From positions 1 through 6,373 of the forward strand of contig CALJRU010000042.1 in the NCBI GenBank assembly GCA_937976375.1: 6,373 nt of DNA. Reading direction: 5' to 3'. The stretch is from an uncultured Peptococcaceae bacterium. GTDB lineage: Bacteria > Bacillota > Peptococcia > Peptococcales > Peptococcaceae. Shown here in pieces: positions 1 to 6,373 of the stretch (positions within the stretch are counted from its first letter, which is position 1; every line of letters starts with the position of its first letter). The notes below the pieces were generated by a model. It had not been told where the DNA came from and searched no databases. It worked only from the letters and a program-made list of their open reading frames with translations. The position numbers and the translations under genes were made by a program.

Positions 1-25
1 GTTCTTGGTTGGTTAATTTGCATTT

Positions 26-970
26 GTGCATAGTAAAAGCTCCCCATGGCGTAGTCTCGATTTTTGTTATTTCGAGTATCTACTCTATGGGGAGCTTATC
101 AGTGTTATTATGTACGGTGGTTTTTTAACTGCTGCTACGGGCTATGTAGTCGAAGGGGTGCAATTCCTATTTATAGGTGAATTATATACCGTTTTATCAA
201 TGTTGGCCATCATTTTGATTATTAAATACATTTTCCGTCCGGATGCATCTAAATTTTTTTTAACAGAAGAAATGCGTCAAAAATTTGAAACTTATCGTTT
301 CTCGACACAACAAAAAATTGGGCTGATTTTGTTAATATTCTATTTCCTCGCATTGCTTCTTCCATCCGTTTTTAAAGGCAATTTCTGGACCATTTTAAGC
401 AACTGGGGAGTTGTTGGGATGACCATTCTTTATATTGTCGTATTTTCTATTTGGAAAGATAAAGATGGCAAGGATATCTGTTCGATGGAGGATTGTTTTC
501 AATACGGGATTGCCTGGGGGCCTGTTTTATTATTTATGGTGACAATTCCATTAGCTTCTGCTATGGAATCAGAAGAAGTAGGTATAATGGCTACGGTAAA
601 TTCTGTTGTTGCTCCACTTTTTGATGATATGAGCCCAACTATGATGTTAATTATTATGGCGATTATTATGGGGCTAATCACACAGGTTCTTCATAACTTG
701 GTTGTTGCAGCATTATTTACTCCTATTTTAGCTCCTATTTTCATATCTATGGGCGGAAATCCTATCACATTTTTCTTTGTGTTGTATGCAGCATTATGTT
801 GTGCTTTTGGGACACCGGCAGCATCTATGCAGGCTGGATTGCTTTTCGGCCATAAAGACATATCTACTAAACATGCTTATTTGTTGGGGTGGCTATATTT
901 GGCAGTTACTATAGTCATCGTAATTGCTATGATTCCACTTTGCAATTTGTTGTTTGCATCCCTTGTTTAA
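26..970 (+). CDS. DASS/SLC13-like anion transporter, C-terminal part (5' end broken or out of frame)
   Basis: This is an integral membrane protein resembling the C-terminal part of divalent anion:sodium symporters, which import di/tricarboxylates, sulfate or related anions. Hydrophobic segments lie near residues 23-42, 47-69, 97-113, 124-143, 162-180, 204-237, 245-267 and 283-311. Residues 219-235 (TQVLHNLVVAALFTPIL) sit where the family's second SNT motif is expected, followed by a GTPA segment at 262-265 where the family has a TPPN-like motif. The usual family length is about 450-500 residues, and only 314 are open here. An in-frame stop at 14-16 precedes a GTG at 26 that has no convincing Shine-Dalgarno; an internal ATG at 110 is no better supported. 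The N-terminal half is therefore either upstream in another frame (frameshift, possible pseudogene) or lost. The stop is only 25 bp before the first hydrolase start, which implies co-transcription. Family placement is fairly secure; substrate and integrity are not. Confidence 0.72.
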   Translation: MHSKSSPWRSLDFCYFEYLLYGELISVIMYGGFLTAATGYVVEGVQFLFIGELYTVLSMLAIILIIKYIFRPDASKFFLTEEMRQKFETYRFSTQQKIGLILLIFYFLALLLPSVFKGNFWTILSNWGVVGMTILYIVVFSIWKDKDGKDICSMEDCFQYGIAWGPVLLFMVTIPLASAMESEEVGIMATVNSVVAPLFDDMSPTMMLIIMAIIMGLITQVLHNLVVAALFTPILAPIFISMGGNPITFFFVLYAALCCAFGTPAASMQAGLLFGHKDISTKHAYLLGWLYLAVTIVIVIAMIPLCNLLFASLV

Positions 971-980
971 AATATAGTTA

Positions 981-987
981 AAGGAGG
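981..987 (+). promoter_or_regulatory. Shine-Dalgarno for the outer start (ATG 996)
   Basis: A perfect AAGGAGG lies 8 nt before ATG 996. It gives the longer, 704-residue form of the first hydrolase. Confidence 0.85.
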
Positions 988-995
988 TAAATAAA

Positions 996-3110
996 ATGAG
1001 TGACAATAAAGTTAAGGAGGTAAATAAAATGAGTGACAATAAAGTTATTGTATTGGGTATTGATGGTATGGATCCTAAAATGACACGCCGGTTAGTAGAT
1101 GAAGGTCGACTTCCGAACATTGAAAAACTTATCAAGAAAGGCGGATGTCGTCAGGACTTGGTTTTGCTTGGCGGGGTTCCAACAATTACACCACCAATGT
1201 GGACAACGTTAGCAACAGGTGCTTATCCTAATACTCATGGGATTACCTGCTACTGGAATTCACATCCAACAGAATTAGATCGACTTGTCTATACATTTGA
1301 CACATCACTTATTAAAGCAGAACAAGTTTGGGAAACCGCAGTGAAAGCTGGAAAAAAAGCTTTGGTATGGACTTGGCCATGTTGCTGGCCAGCAAGATTG
1401 GATAGTCCAAATTTACATATTGTTGGTGGTCTTGCTCCATTGGGACCTAATCATACTTCTGCAATCGTTGATGATGACTATCTTACTTATGCATCGTCAT
1501 CTTGCGAAGCAATTGGTCCAAGAGAGCATTTAGAAGCAAAAGGCGGTGCTGGTTGTATCATGACCGAAGATATGTTGCAAGAAGAAAGCAACGCAGGCTA
1601 TGTCTCTAGCTTTAACGAAATGGGAGCTGGAAATGCAACCGCAGAAGGTGCAGATGATGGCGTTAAAACAGGCATCGCTCCAAAAGCTTGGCTGCTCTTC
1701 GATCATTTGGAAGGCGAAGAAATGAATGAGACAGATAAGTGTCTGAAAACCTATAATTCACCAATTCAACAGCCAAAAAACTGGAAACATGACATTCCTA
1801 ATGGCGCAAGGGAATTCTATGTTATTGTTGCAAACGGAACTGTGCAATATCCAGCATTGATGTTAAAAAATGAACAAAATAAATACGATACGGTTGAAAT
1901 TTATCTGAATAAAAAAGAAGAAAAACCATTTGTAACAATTAAGGATGGCGAATACTATCCGCTTGTTGAAACCAAATTGCTTTTTAAAGGTGAAAAGATA
2001 AATACTACTCGTCATTTTACGATAGTTAAAATTGATCCAGATGGGGAAAATGTTGTTGTTTCTGCTGGTAATGCATTAGATATAGAAACTGAAAGAAAAG
2101 AATCTAATTGGCTGCCCCAATCTCTTTATCAACAAGCGGTTGATATTGCCGGATATATTCCATATGCGATTGGTGTCGGCGGTGGTTATCCAGAAATGAT
2201 AAGTCGAAGAAGCCTTCCAAGCTGGGATGCTTTTACAAAGTGGCAAGCAAAAGCTTTACTAGGATTGATTGAGCAGAATGACTACGATGCTGTTTTCACT
2301 CATCTTCATAGTTGTGACCATATTGGACATCCTTGTTGGCGTTGGGCAAAAACTAGAGAAAAATATGGATTTAACGATGAAAAAGTTTATCAAGGATTTT
2401 TAGAAGAAATCTATTTACAGGCGGATGAATATGTAAAACAATTTTTACCATTGCTTGATCAAGGTTGGAATATTATCCTTACATCTGATCACGGTCTTTT
2501 GTGTAGTGAAGAAGATGATTTGCCATTCCTGGGTGAAGGCTTTGTAATGAATGTAGGTGTTCTTCGAGATTTAGGGTATACTGTTCTGAAAAAAGACAGT
2601 AACGGAAAAAATATCCGCGAGATTGACTGGAGTAAAACCAGAGCTGTTGCTCCACGCGGTAATCATATCTATATTAATCTCAAAGGGCGAAATCCTAATG
2701 GTATTGTTGACCCAAAAGATAAGTACGAACTGGAGCGTCAAATTATCGACGATTTGTATAGTTATAGAATGAACGGGAAACGTGTCGTAAATATTGCAAT
2801 GAGAAATAAAGATGCAGCACTCATAGGTCTGAGTGGTGAAAATTGTGGGGATATAATCTATTTTCTTGAAGAAGGTTTTAATCGACTTCATGGTGATGCA
2901 CTGTCTACAACCGAAGGATATTTTGGCACCTCAGTTTCCCCTATCTTTATTGCTGCAGGACCGGGCGTTAATGAAGGGTGTATTACCAATCGCGTGATCC
3001 GTGAAGTTGACGTTGCGCCAACTGTATCTGAACTCATGAATATTCCGATTCCAGCACAATGTGAAGGCGCTCCTGCTTATCAGATTCTAAAAAAATATAA
3101 TAGAAAATAA
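996..3110 (+). CDS. Alkaline-phosphatase-superfamily phosphohydrolase/phosphodiesterase (paralogue 1)
   Basis: This is a predicted two-metal hydrolase of the type I phosphodiesterase/nucleotide pyrophosphatase fold, similar to COG3379 'predicted phosphohydrolase or phosphomutase'. Numbering from ATG 996, the candidate ligands by comparison with bacterial NPP are D23 (GIDGMDP), nucleophile T65 (TITPPMW followed by TGAYPNTHGI), D441 and H445 (CDHIGH), D498-H499 (TSDHG) and H632 (LHGD). A strand-rich insertion at about 255-370 separates the two halves of the active site. The C-terminus has the family's SPIFIAAGPG and REVDVAPT segments. There is no sulfatase C/S-x-P-x-R motif, no signal peptide and no membrane helix, so it should act in the cytoplasm. 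It is probably co-transcribed with the upstream transporter and the downstream paralogue. Translation could begin at 996 or 1029 because the start region is duplicated. Fold assignment is confident. The substrate is unknown: phosphodiesters, phosphonates or other phospho-compounds are all possible. Confidence 0.9.
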   Translation: MSDNKVKEVNKMSDNKVIVLGIDGMDPKMTRRLVDEGRLPNIEKLIKKGGCRQDLVLLGGVPTITPPMWTTLATGAYPNTHGITCYWNSHPTELDRLVYTFDTSLIKAEQVWETAVKAGKKALVWTWPCCWPARLDSPNLHIVGGLAPLGPNHTSAIVDDDYLTYASSSCEAIGPREHLEAKGGAGCIMTEDMLQEESNAGYVSSFNEMGAGNATAEGADDGVKTGIAPKAWLLFDHLEGEEMNETDKCLKTYNSPIQQPKNWKHDIPNGAREFYVIVANGTVQYPALMLKNEQNKYDTVEIYLNKKEEKPFVTIKDGEYYPLVETKLLFKGEKINTTRHFTIVKIDPDGENVVVSAGNALDIETERKESNWLPQSLYQQAVDIAGYIPYAIGVGGGYPEMISRRSLPSWDAFTKWQAKALLGLIEQNDYDAVFTHLHSCDHIGHPCWRWAKTREKYGFNDEKVYQGFLEEIYLQADEYVKQFLPLLDQGWNIILTSDHGLLCSEEDDLPFLGEGFVMNVGVLRDLGYTVLKKDSNGKNIREIDWSKTRAVAPRGNHIYINLKGRNPNGIVDPKDKYELERQIIDDLYSYRMNGKRVVNIAMRNKDAALIGLSGENCGDIIYFLEEGFNRLHGDALSTTEGYFGTSVSPIFIAAGPGVNEGCITNRVIREVDVAPTVSELMNIPIPAQCEGAPAYQILKKYNRK
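1014..1020 (+). promoter_or_regulatory. Internal Shine-Dalgarno for the inner start (ATG 1029)
   Basis: A second perfect AAGGAGG lies inside the coding sequence, 8 nt before ATG 1029. It would give a 693-residue form whose N-terminus (MSDNKVIVLGIDG) lines up with that of the downstream paralogue (MSNKAIILGIDG). The inner ATG is therefore probably the ancestral start. Confidence 0.85.
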
Positions 3111-3122
3111 CATTTGAAAAAT

Positions 3123-3170
3123 CGTATTTGAACTGTTTCCAGCCAATTAGTTAGGAGACAGTTCAAAACG
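3123..3170 (+). promoter_or_regulatory. Long intercistronic hairpin before paralogue 2
   Basis: The left arm 3123-3140 pairs with the right arm 3154-3170 over 17 base pairs, with one G-U pair (3137/3157) and one bulged A (3126). The loop is 13 nt (3141-3153). The right arm is followed by only four T residues and then directly by the Shine-Dalgarno of the next gene. It could be a weak or partial terminator, an mRNA processing or stabilising hairpin, or a translational control element. No promoter is evident in this 80-bp gap. Confidence 0.75.
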
Positions 3171-3174
3171 TTTT

Positions 3175-3181
3175 AAGGAGG
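3175..3181 (+). promoter_or_regulatory. Shine-Dalgarno of paralogue 2
   Basis: AAGGAGG lies 9 nt before ATG 3191 and only 4 nt after the 17-bp hairpin. It supports the start at 3191. Its access to ribosomes could be affected by the neighbouring structure. Confidence 0.88.
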
Positions 3182-3190
3182 TAGAACTTT

Positions 3191-5221
3191 ATGAGCAACA
3201 AAGCGATTATATTAGGTATTGATGGTATGGACCCTGAACTGTGTTCGTATTTTTTACAACAAGGTAAATTACCTAACATTGAAAAATTGTTGGCGCAGGG
3301 TGCTGCACGCGAAGATTTATATATGCTTGGCGGAGTGCCGACAATTACTCCGCCAATGTGGACAACCCTTTCCACTGGTGCTTACCCTATGACGCATGGA
3401 ATTACCTGCTATTGGAATACAGCTGGCAATGAAATTAATAAACTGGAAAATAATTTTAATTCCGCTAAAGTTCAAGCAGAACAGCTTTGGGAAGTAACGG
3501 CAAAAGCTGGTAAAAAAACTCTTGTATGGACCTGGCCTTGTTCATGGCCGCCTGTTATTGAAAACCTAAATCTTCATGTAGTTGGTGGTATGGCACCGAC
3601 TGGCCCAAATGCTGGTTATGGAACGGTAGAACCAGAACATTTAATATATGGGTCAGCAGAATGCGATCATATTCATGTATTAACACGAGAGACATTGAAA
3701 GGCGGCGCTGGATGTATTATAACTGACGATATGCGTGCTGCTATGAGCGAAGATGAAAGTCTTGAACCAGTTTCTGCCGATCAGGTCTTCAGTGGAAGAA
3801 CCGTATCGGCGTATCCGGCATTTGATTGGACCGAAGGAGAAGAAATAGGCGAATTTGAAGAATGTTTGCTTCGCTATGAAGTGCCAATTTCAGAACCTAA
3901 GAATTGGCATTTTGATGTTCCTGCGGACGCAAAAGAATTTACGATTGTTGTAAGCAATGGTTTACTTCAGTATCCAGCTCTTATTTTAAAAAATAAAGAT
4001 GGTGTTTATAATACAGTAGCTGTATACAAGAATAAAAAAGAAGAAAAGCCATTTGAAGTTCTTTGCGACGGTGAATTTCATCCTACGGTTGTCTCTGATG
4101 TTATCAAAGATGATGAACGATTTGCAGTAACACGATTTTTCTCAATTGTTAAACTTGCTCCAGACGGTAATTCGATTGCGTTTTCCGTTGGTGACGCGAT
4201 AGATATTACAACTGACAAGAAAACAGAAATTTGGTCACCAAAATCTCTTTATCAGCAGACTATCAATATTGCAGGATATATTCCACATACCACTCAATCG
4301 GCCGGAAACTATCCTGAATTGGTTAGCCGAAGGGTTCTTCCTTCTTGGGCTGTATTCCAAAAATGGCAGGCGACGGCTTTGATGGGTCTTATTGAACAAA
4401 ATGACTATGATGTGGTGTTTACTCATAATCACAGTTGTGATCATCTCGGTCACGCTTGTTGGCGTTGGGCGAAGTCGAGAGAAAAATTTGGTTGGAATGA
4501 CGAAAAAGTTTACCAGGGATTCCTAGAAGAGCTTTACGTTCAAGTGGATAATTATATTGGCGATTTCTTACCACTTATTGATAAGGGATGGGCAATTATT
4601 GTAACAAGTGACCATGGATTGATATGTTCAGAGGAAGACGAGTTACCGTTAATGGGTGATGCATTTGCAATGAACGTTGGTGTCATGCGTGAACTTGGTT
4701 ATACTGTCATGAAAAAAGACAAAAATGGCAATGATACAAGAGCCATTGATTGGGAAAAAACCAGAGCTGTCGCACCTCGTGGAAACCATATTTATATCAA
4801 TTTAAAGGGACGTAACCCTGATGGATGCGTTGATCCAAAAGATAAATATGAACTTGAACGACAAATTATTGATGATTTGTATGCTTATCGCTTGAATGGA
4901 AAGAGAATCATTCAATTTGCCTTGAGAAATAAAGATGCGAAACTAATTGGTCTCGGTGGAGAAAAATGTGGTGATATTATTTACTTCATTGATGAAGGTT
5001 TTAATCATCTTCATGGCGATGCTTCTTCTACTATTGAAGGATATTTCCACACTTCTGTTTCCCCGATCTTTATGGCAGCTGGGGCTGGGATCAGGAAAGG
5101 AATCAAGACAAAGCGCATGATTCGTGAAGTCGATGTTGCGCCTACTGTAGCCACTATTCTTGGCGTAGATATGCCTGCTGATTGTGAAGGGGCACCGGTA
5201 TATCAAATTCTGGAAAAGTAA
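3191..5221 (+). CDS. Alkaline-phosphatase-superfamily phosphohydrolase/phosphodiesterase (paralogue 2)
   Basis: This is a full-length paralogue of the preceding gene, collinear throughout and sharing very long identical stretches in the C-terminal half. The predicted two-metal site is intact: D11 (GIDGMDP), nucleophile candidate T53 (TITPPMW), D417 and H421 (CDHLGH), D474-H475 (TSDHG) and H608 (LHGD). The strand-rich insertion is also present, at about 232-345. There is no signal peptide or membrane segment, so it is predicted to be cytoplasmic. Compared with paralogue 1 it lacks 12 residues in a poorly conserved segment (176-237) and four at the C-terminus; the metal-site regions are nearly unchanged. 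This pattern fits a gene duplication followed by divergence in substrate recognition while both copies stayed catalytic, although that is inference. The ATG at 3191 is supported by a strong Shine-Dalgarno. It is the last gene of the cluster, ending 19 bp before the terminator stem. The actual substrate cannot be read from the sequence. Confidence 0.9.
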   Translation: MSNKAIILGIDGMDPELCSYFLQQGKLPNIEKLLAQGAAREDLYMLGGVPTITPPMWTTLSTGAYPMTHGITCYWNTAGNEINKLENNFNSAKVQAEQLWEVTAKAGKKTLVWTWPCSWPPVIENLNLHVVGGMAPTGPNAGYGTVEPEHLIYGSAECDHIHVLTRETLKGGAGCIITDDMRAAMSEDESLEPVSADQVFSGRTVSAYPAFDWTEGEEIGEFEECLLRYEVPISEPKNWHFDVPADAKEFTIVVSNGLLQYPALILKNKDGVYNTVAVYKNKKEEKPFEVLCDGEFHPTVVSDVIKDDERFAVTRFFSIVKLAPDGNSIAFSVGDAIDITTDKKTEIWSPKSLYQQTINIAGYIPHTTQSAGNYPELVSRRVLPSWAVFQKWQATALMGLIEQNDYDVVFTHNHSCDHLGHACWRWAKSREKFGWNDEKVYQGFLEELYVQVDNYIGDFLPLIDKGWAIIVTSDHGLICSEEDELPLMGDAFAMNVGVMRELGYTVMKKDKNGNDTRAIDWEKTRAVAPRGNHIYINLKGRNPDGCVDPKDKYELERQIIDDLYAYRLNGKRIIQFALRNKDAKLIGLGGEKCGDIIYFIDEGFNHLHGDASSTIEGYFHTSVSPIFMAAGAGIRKGIKTKRMIREVDVAPTVATILGVDMPADCEGAPVYQILEK

Positions 5222-5240
5222 AATGTAGTGAAATAACAAA

Positions 5241-5290
5241 GGGACTGACGCATAAACGACTTTTTCGTTTGTGCGACAGCCCCCTTTTTT
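5241..5290 (+). terminator. Intrinsic terminator, possibly bidirectional, between convergent genes
   Basis: Arms 5241-5259 and 5265-5283 form a 19-position stem with two mismatches and one G-U pair around a 5-nt loop. A run of six T residues at 5285-5290 follows, so it should end the plus-strand operon. Read on the minus strand, the same stem is followed by a less uniform T-rich stretch (TTTGTTATTT). It may therefore also serve the convergent gene that stops at 5306. Confidence 0.88.
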
Positions 5291-5305
5291 CATTGTAAGA
5301 GCGCA

Positions 5306-6373
5306 TCAGCGCATGACCATGCCGACTTTGCGCTGGTTCCAGATGTTGTCAAAGGTGGCGGCGTTTTCCCAGTATTGGTAGGTCTGGCCGCGGTTGTAGT
5401 AGTTGTAAGGATCGCTGACGAGGTAGCCGCGCGCTGGGTCGTAGCCGTAGACGAGGATGGCGTGGTTGTTATAAACCAGGCTTTGCAGCTGGCCGTCGAT
5501 CCAGTAGTTGCGGTAGCGTGGCTGTTCCCACCAGAGGGTTTCATAAGCGACGACCATGTTGCCGGCGAGCAGTTCCTGGCGCAGTTCTTCCACAGAGGCG
5601 CCGCGGAAGTCGGCGCAGACGCTGGCACCGTTGGTGTAGCTGTTGCAGTAGTTGGCAAGGGCCGCCGGATAGATGGTGGTGCGCAGGGAATTGTTGACCA
5701 CGTATGGCGAACCGACAAAGCCCCACTCTGGGTTGGAGGCAGAGAATGGCAGGTTGTTGAGGTAGGTGGTCACAGAGACATCCTGTGCATAGCCGAGGGC
5801 TTTAAGCCCCATGAGAGCGCTGACGGGTTCGCAGCCGACCCAGGCATAGATGCCGTCGATCTGGCTGATGTAGGGCACGTAGCCGACTTGGTAGGCGCTG
5901 GCTGTCTGGGTGAGGACGCCGTTGGCATCGGCCCAGTAGGCGCCGACGGCTTTGTTGAGGGCGAGTTTGCCGTAGCGGTCGACGCTGTAAAGCTGGCCGG
6001 CGATGTTGTGCACGCCCGGGGTGAAGGTGTAGTCGGCGAGGTTGATGTCGCTCCAGGTTTCACCGCTGCTGCTGCTGGTCTGTTCGTGGGCGACGGAGGC
6101 TTCGGCAATGGTGACAGCGGCCCAGTGGGTGTTGGTGATGTCGGTGTAGAGGCCGAGGCCCATGAGTTTCTGAGCCTGTGCGCTGTCGCCGCTGCGCGCG
6201 GTGACGCGGTTGATGATGGAGCAGGCTTCGGCGCGGGTGAGGCCGTTTTCAGGGCGGAAGGTGCCGTCTTCATAACCGCCGACCCAGCCAAGGCTGGCGG
6301 CGATGGCGATTTGCTTGGCAGCCCAGTAGTCCGCAGGCACGTCGCTGAAGGAGGCGGTGGCGCGGGGTTCTGG
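5306..6373 (-). CDS. SLH-domain protein with C39-like cysteine peptidase domain (5' end beyond window)
   Basis: The reading frame is open to the right edge, so the N-terminus (signal peptide and probably more SLH repeats) is missing; the GTG at 6340 is internal. Numbering from the edge, residues 9-60 form an SLH repeat (FSDVPADYWA, then GGYEDGTFRPENGLTRAEA), which in this family anchors proteins to cell-wall polymers. Residues 72-97 (GLYTDITNTHWA and following) look like a truncated further repeat. A short linker with aromatic-D-x-x-G patterns follows at about 118-154. The C-terminal part is a papain-like C39 peptidase domain: Cys181 in WVGCEPVSALMGLKALGY, His304 in NNHAILVYGYDP and Asp321 in VSDPYNY form the likely triad. 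It should act outside the cytoplasm at the cell surface; its substrate is unknown. It is much more GC-rich than the neighbouring operon and converges on it. Domain calls are confident, and proteolytic activity is inferred. Confidence 0.88.
   Translation of the reverse strand, partial: PEPRATASFSDVPADYWAAKQIAIAASLGWVGGYEDGTFRPENGLTRAEACSIINRVTARSGDSAQAQKLMGLGLYTDITNTHWAAVTIAEASVAHEQTSSSSGETWSDINLADYTFTPGVHNIAGQLYSVDRYGKLALNKAVGAYWADANGVLTQTASAYQVGYVPYISQIDGIYAWVGCEPVSALMGLKALGYAQDVSVTTYLNNLPFSASNPEWGFVGSPYVVNNSLRTTIYPAALANYCNSYTNGASVCADFRGASVEELRQELLAGNMVVAYETLWWEQPRYRNYWIDGQLQSLVYNNHAILVYGYDPARGYLVSDPYNYYNRGQTYQYWENAATFDNIWNQRKVGMVMR

Larger units (their letters stand above)
981..1046 (+). 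repeat. Tandem 33-bp duplication of a translation initiation region
   Basis: Copies at 981-1013 and 1014-1046 are identical, and the match runs one base further. Each unit carries AAGGAGG, an 8-nt spacer, ATG and the codons for SDNKV. Because the unit is 33 bp with no in-frame stop, the first copy reads straight into the second and adds an 11-residue leader. The short word GTTA occurs at 977, 1011 and 1044, which is compatible with replication slippage between short homologies. Confidence 0.95.

Noticed and set aside
893..1135. Minus-strand ORF of 80 codons across the start of the first hydrolase
   Set aside because: It is antisense to well-supported coding sequence. A similar shadow at 3163-3375 arises from the same conserved GIDGMDP region read backwards.
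1182..1250. Sulfatase identity for the hydrolases
   Set aside because: The formylglycine motif C/S-x-P-x-R is absent. The nucleophile region has Thr in TITPPMW, as in phosphodiesterase-type members of the superfamily.
3111..3190. A separate promoter between the two hydrolase genes
   Set aside because: TTGAAC at 3128 could be a -35 element, but no TATAAT-like box lies about 17 bp downstream, and the sequence is better explained as the arm of a hairpin.
4943..5293. Minus-strand ORF of 116 codons spanning the terminator
   Set aside because: It reads through the antisense of the second hydrolase and the terminator stem, with no ribosome binding site or recognisable domain.
5290..5718. Minus-strand ORF rich in Thr/Ala/Ser overlapping the SLH-C39 gene
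   Set aside because: It is a low-complexity frame-shifted shadow of the GC-rich gene. The SLH and C39 motifs lie in the other frame. The same applies to 5541-5726 and 5770-6291.
6338..6340. GTG as the start of the minus-strand gene
   Set aside because: The frame stays open to the window edge, and the SLH repeat (FSDVPADYW) begins upstream of this codon, so the true start is outside the window.

Overview
The window holds an AT-rich, plus-strand cluster of three genes (about 26-5221). An intrinsic terminator separates it from a convergent, GC-rich gene on the minus strand (5306 to the right edge). No replicon marker or RNA gene is present, so the organism can only be inferred. Strong AAGGAGG ribosome binding sites and an SLH-domain surface protein suggest a Firmicute-type bacterium. 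An anaerobic, diderm Negativicutes-like host is possible but not shown.

Region 1 (26-970) is the C-terminal two thirds of a membrane carrier resembling the DASS/SLC13 anion-sodium symporters. Its expected N-terminal part is not in frame within the window, because a stop lies at 14-16. The gene is therefore either frameshifted or broken at its 5' end. Region 2 (996-3110) and region 3 (3191-5221) are tandem paralogues of about 690 and 676 residues. Both are alkaline-phosphatase-superfamily phosphohydrolases/phosphodiesterases (type I phosphodiesterase/nucleotide pyrophosphatase fold, COG3379-like). All the expected two-metal ligands and a Thr nucleophile candidate are visible. Neither has a signal peptide, so both should be cytoplasmic. 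The likely logic, which is inference, is that the carrier imports an anionic compound and the two enzymes hydrolyse it or related compounds inside the cell.

Two regulatory oddities sit at the junctions. The translation start region of the first hydrolase (Shine-Dalgarno, ATG and first codons) is tandemly duplicated as a 33-bp in-frame repeat, giving two possible starts. Between the two hydrolase genes a 17-bp imperfect hairpin ends 4 nt before the second gene's Shine-Dalgarno.

Region 4 (5306-6373, minus strand, 5' end beyond the window) encodes an exported-type protein with SLH repeat(s) followed by a C39-like papain-fold cysteine peptidase domain. Its base composition (67% G+C in one sampled 60-base line) contrasts sharply with the cluster (35% in one sampled line), and the change falls at the terminator. 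This suggests different histories for the two sides.
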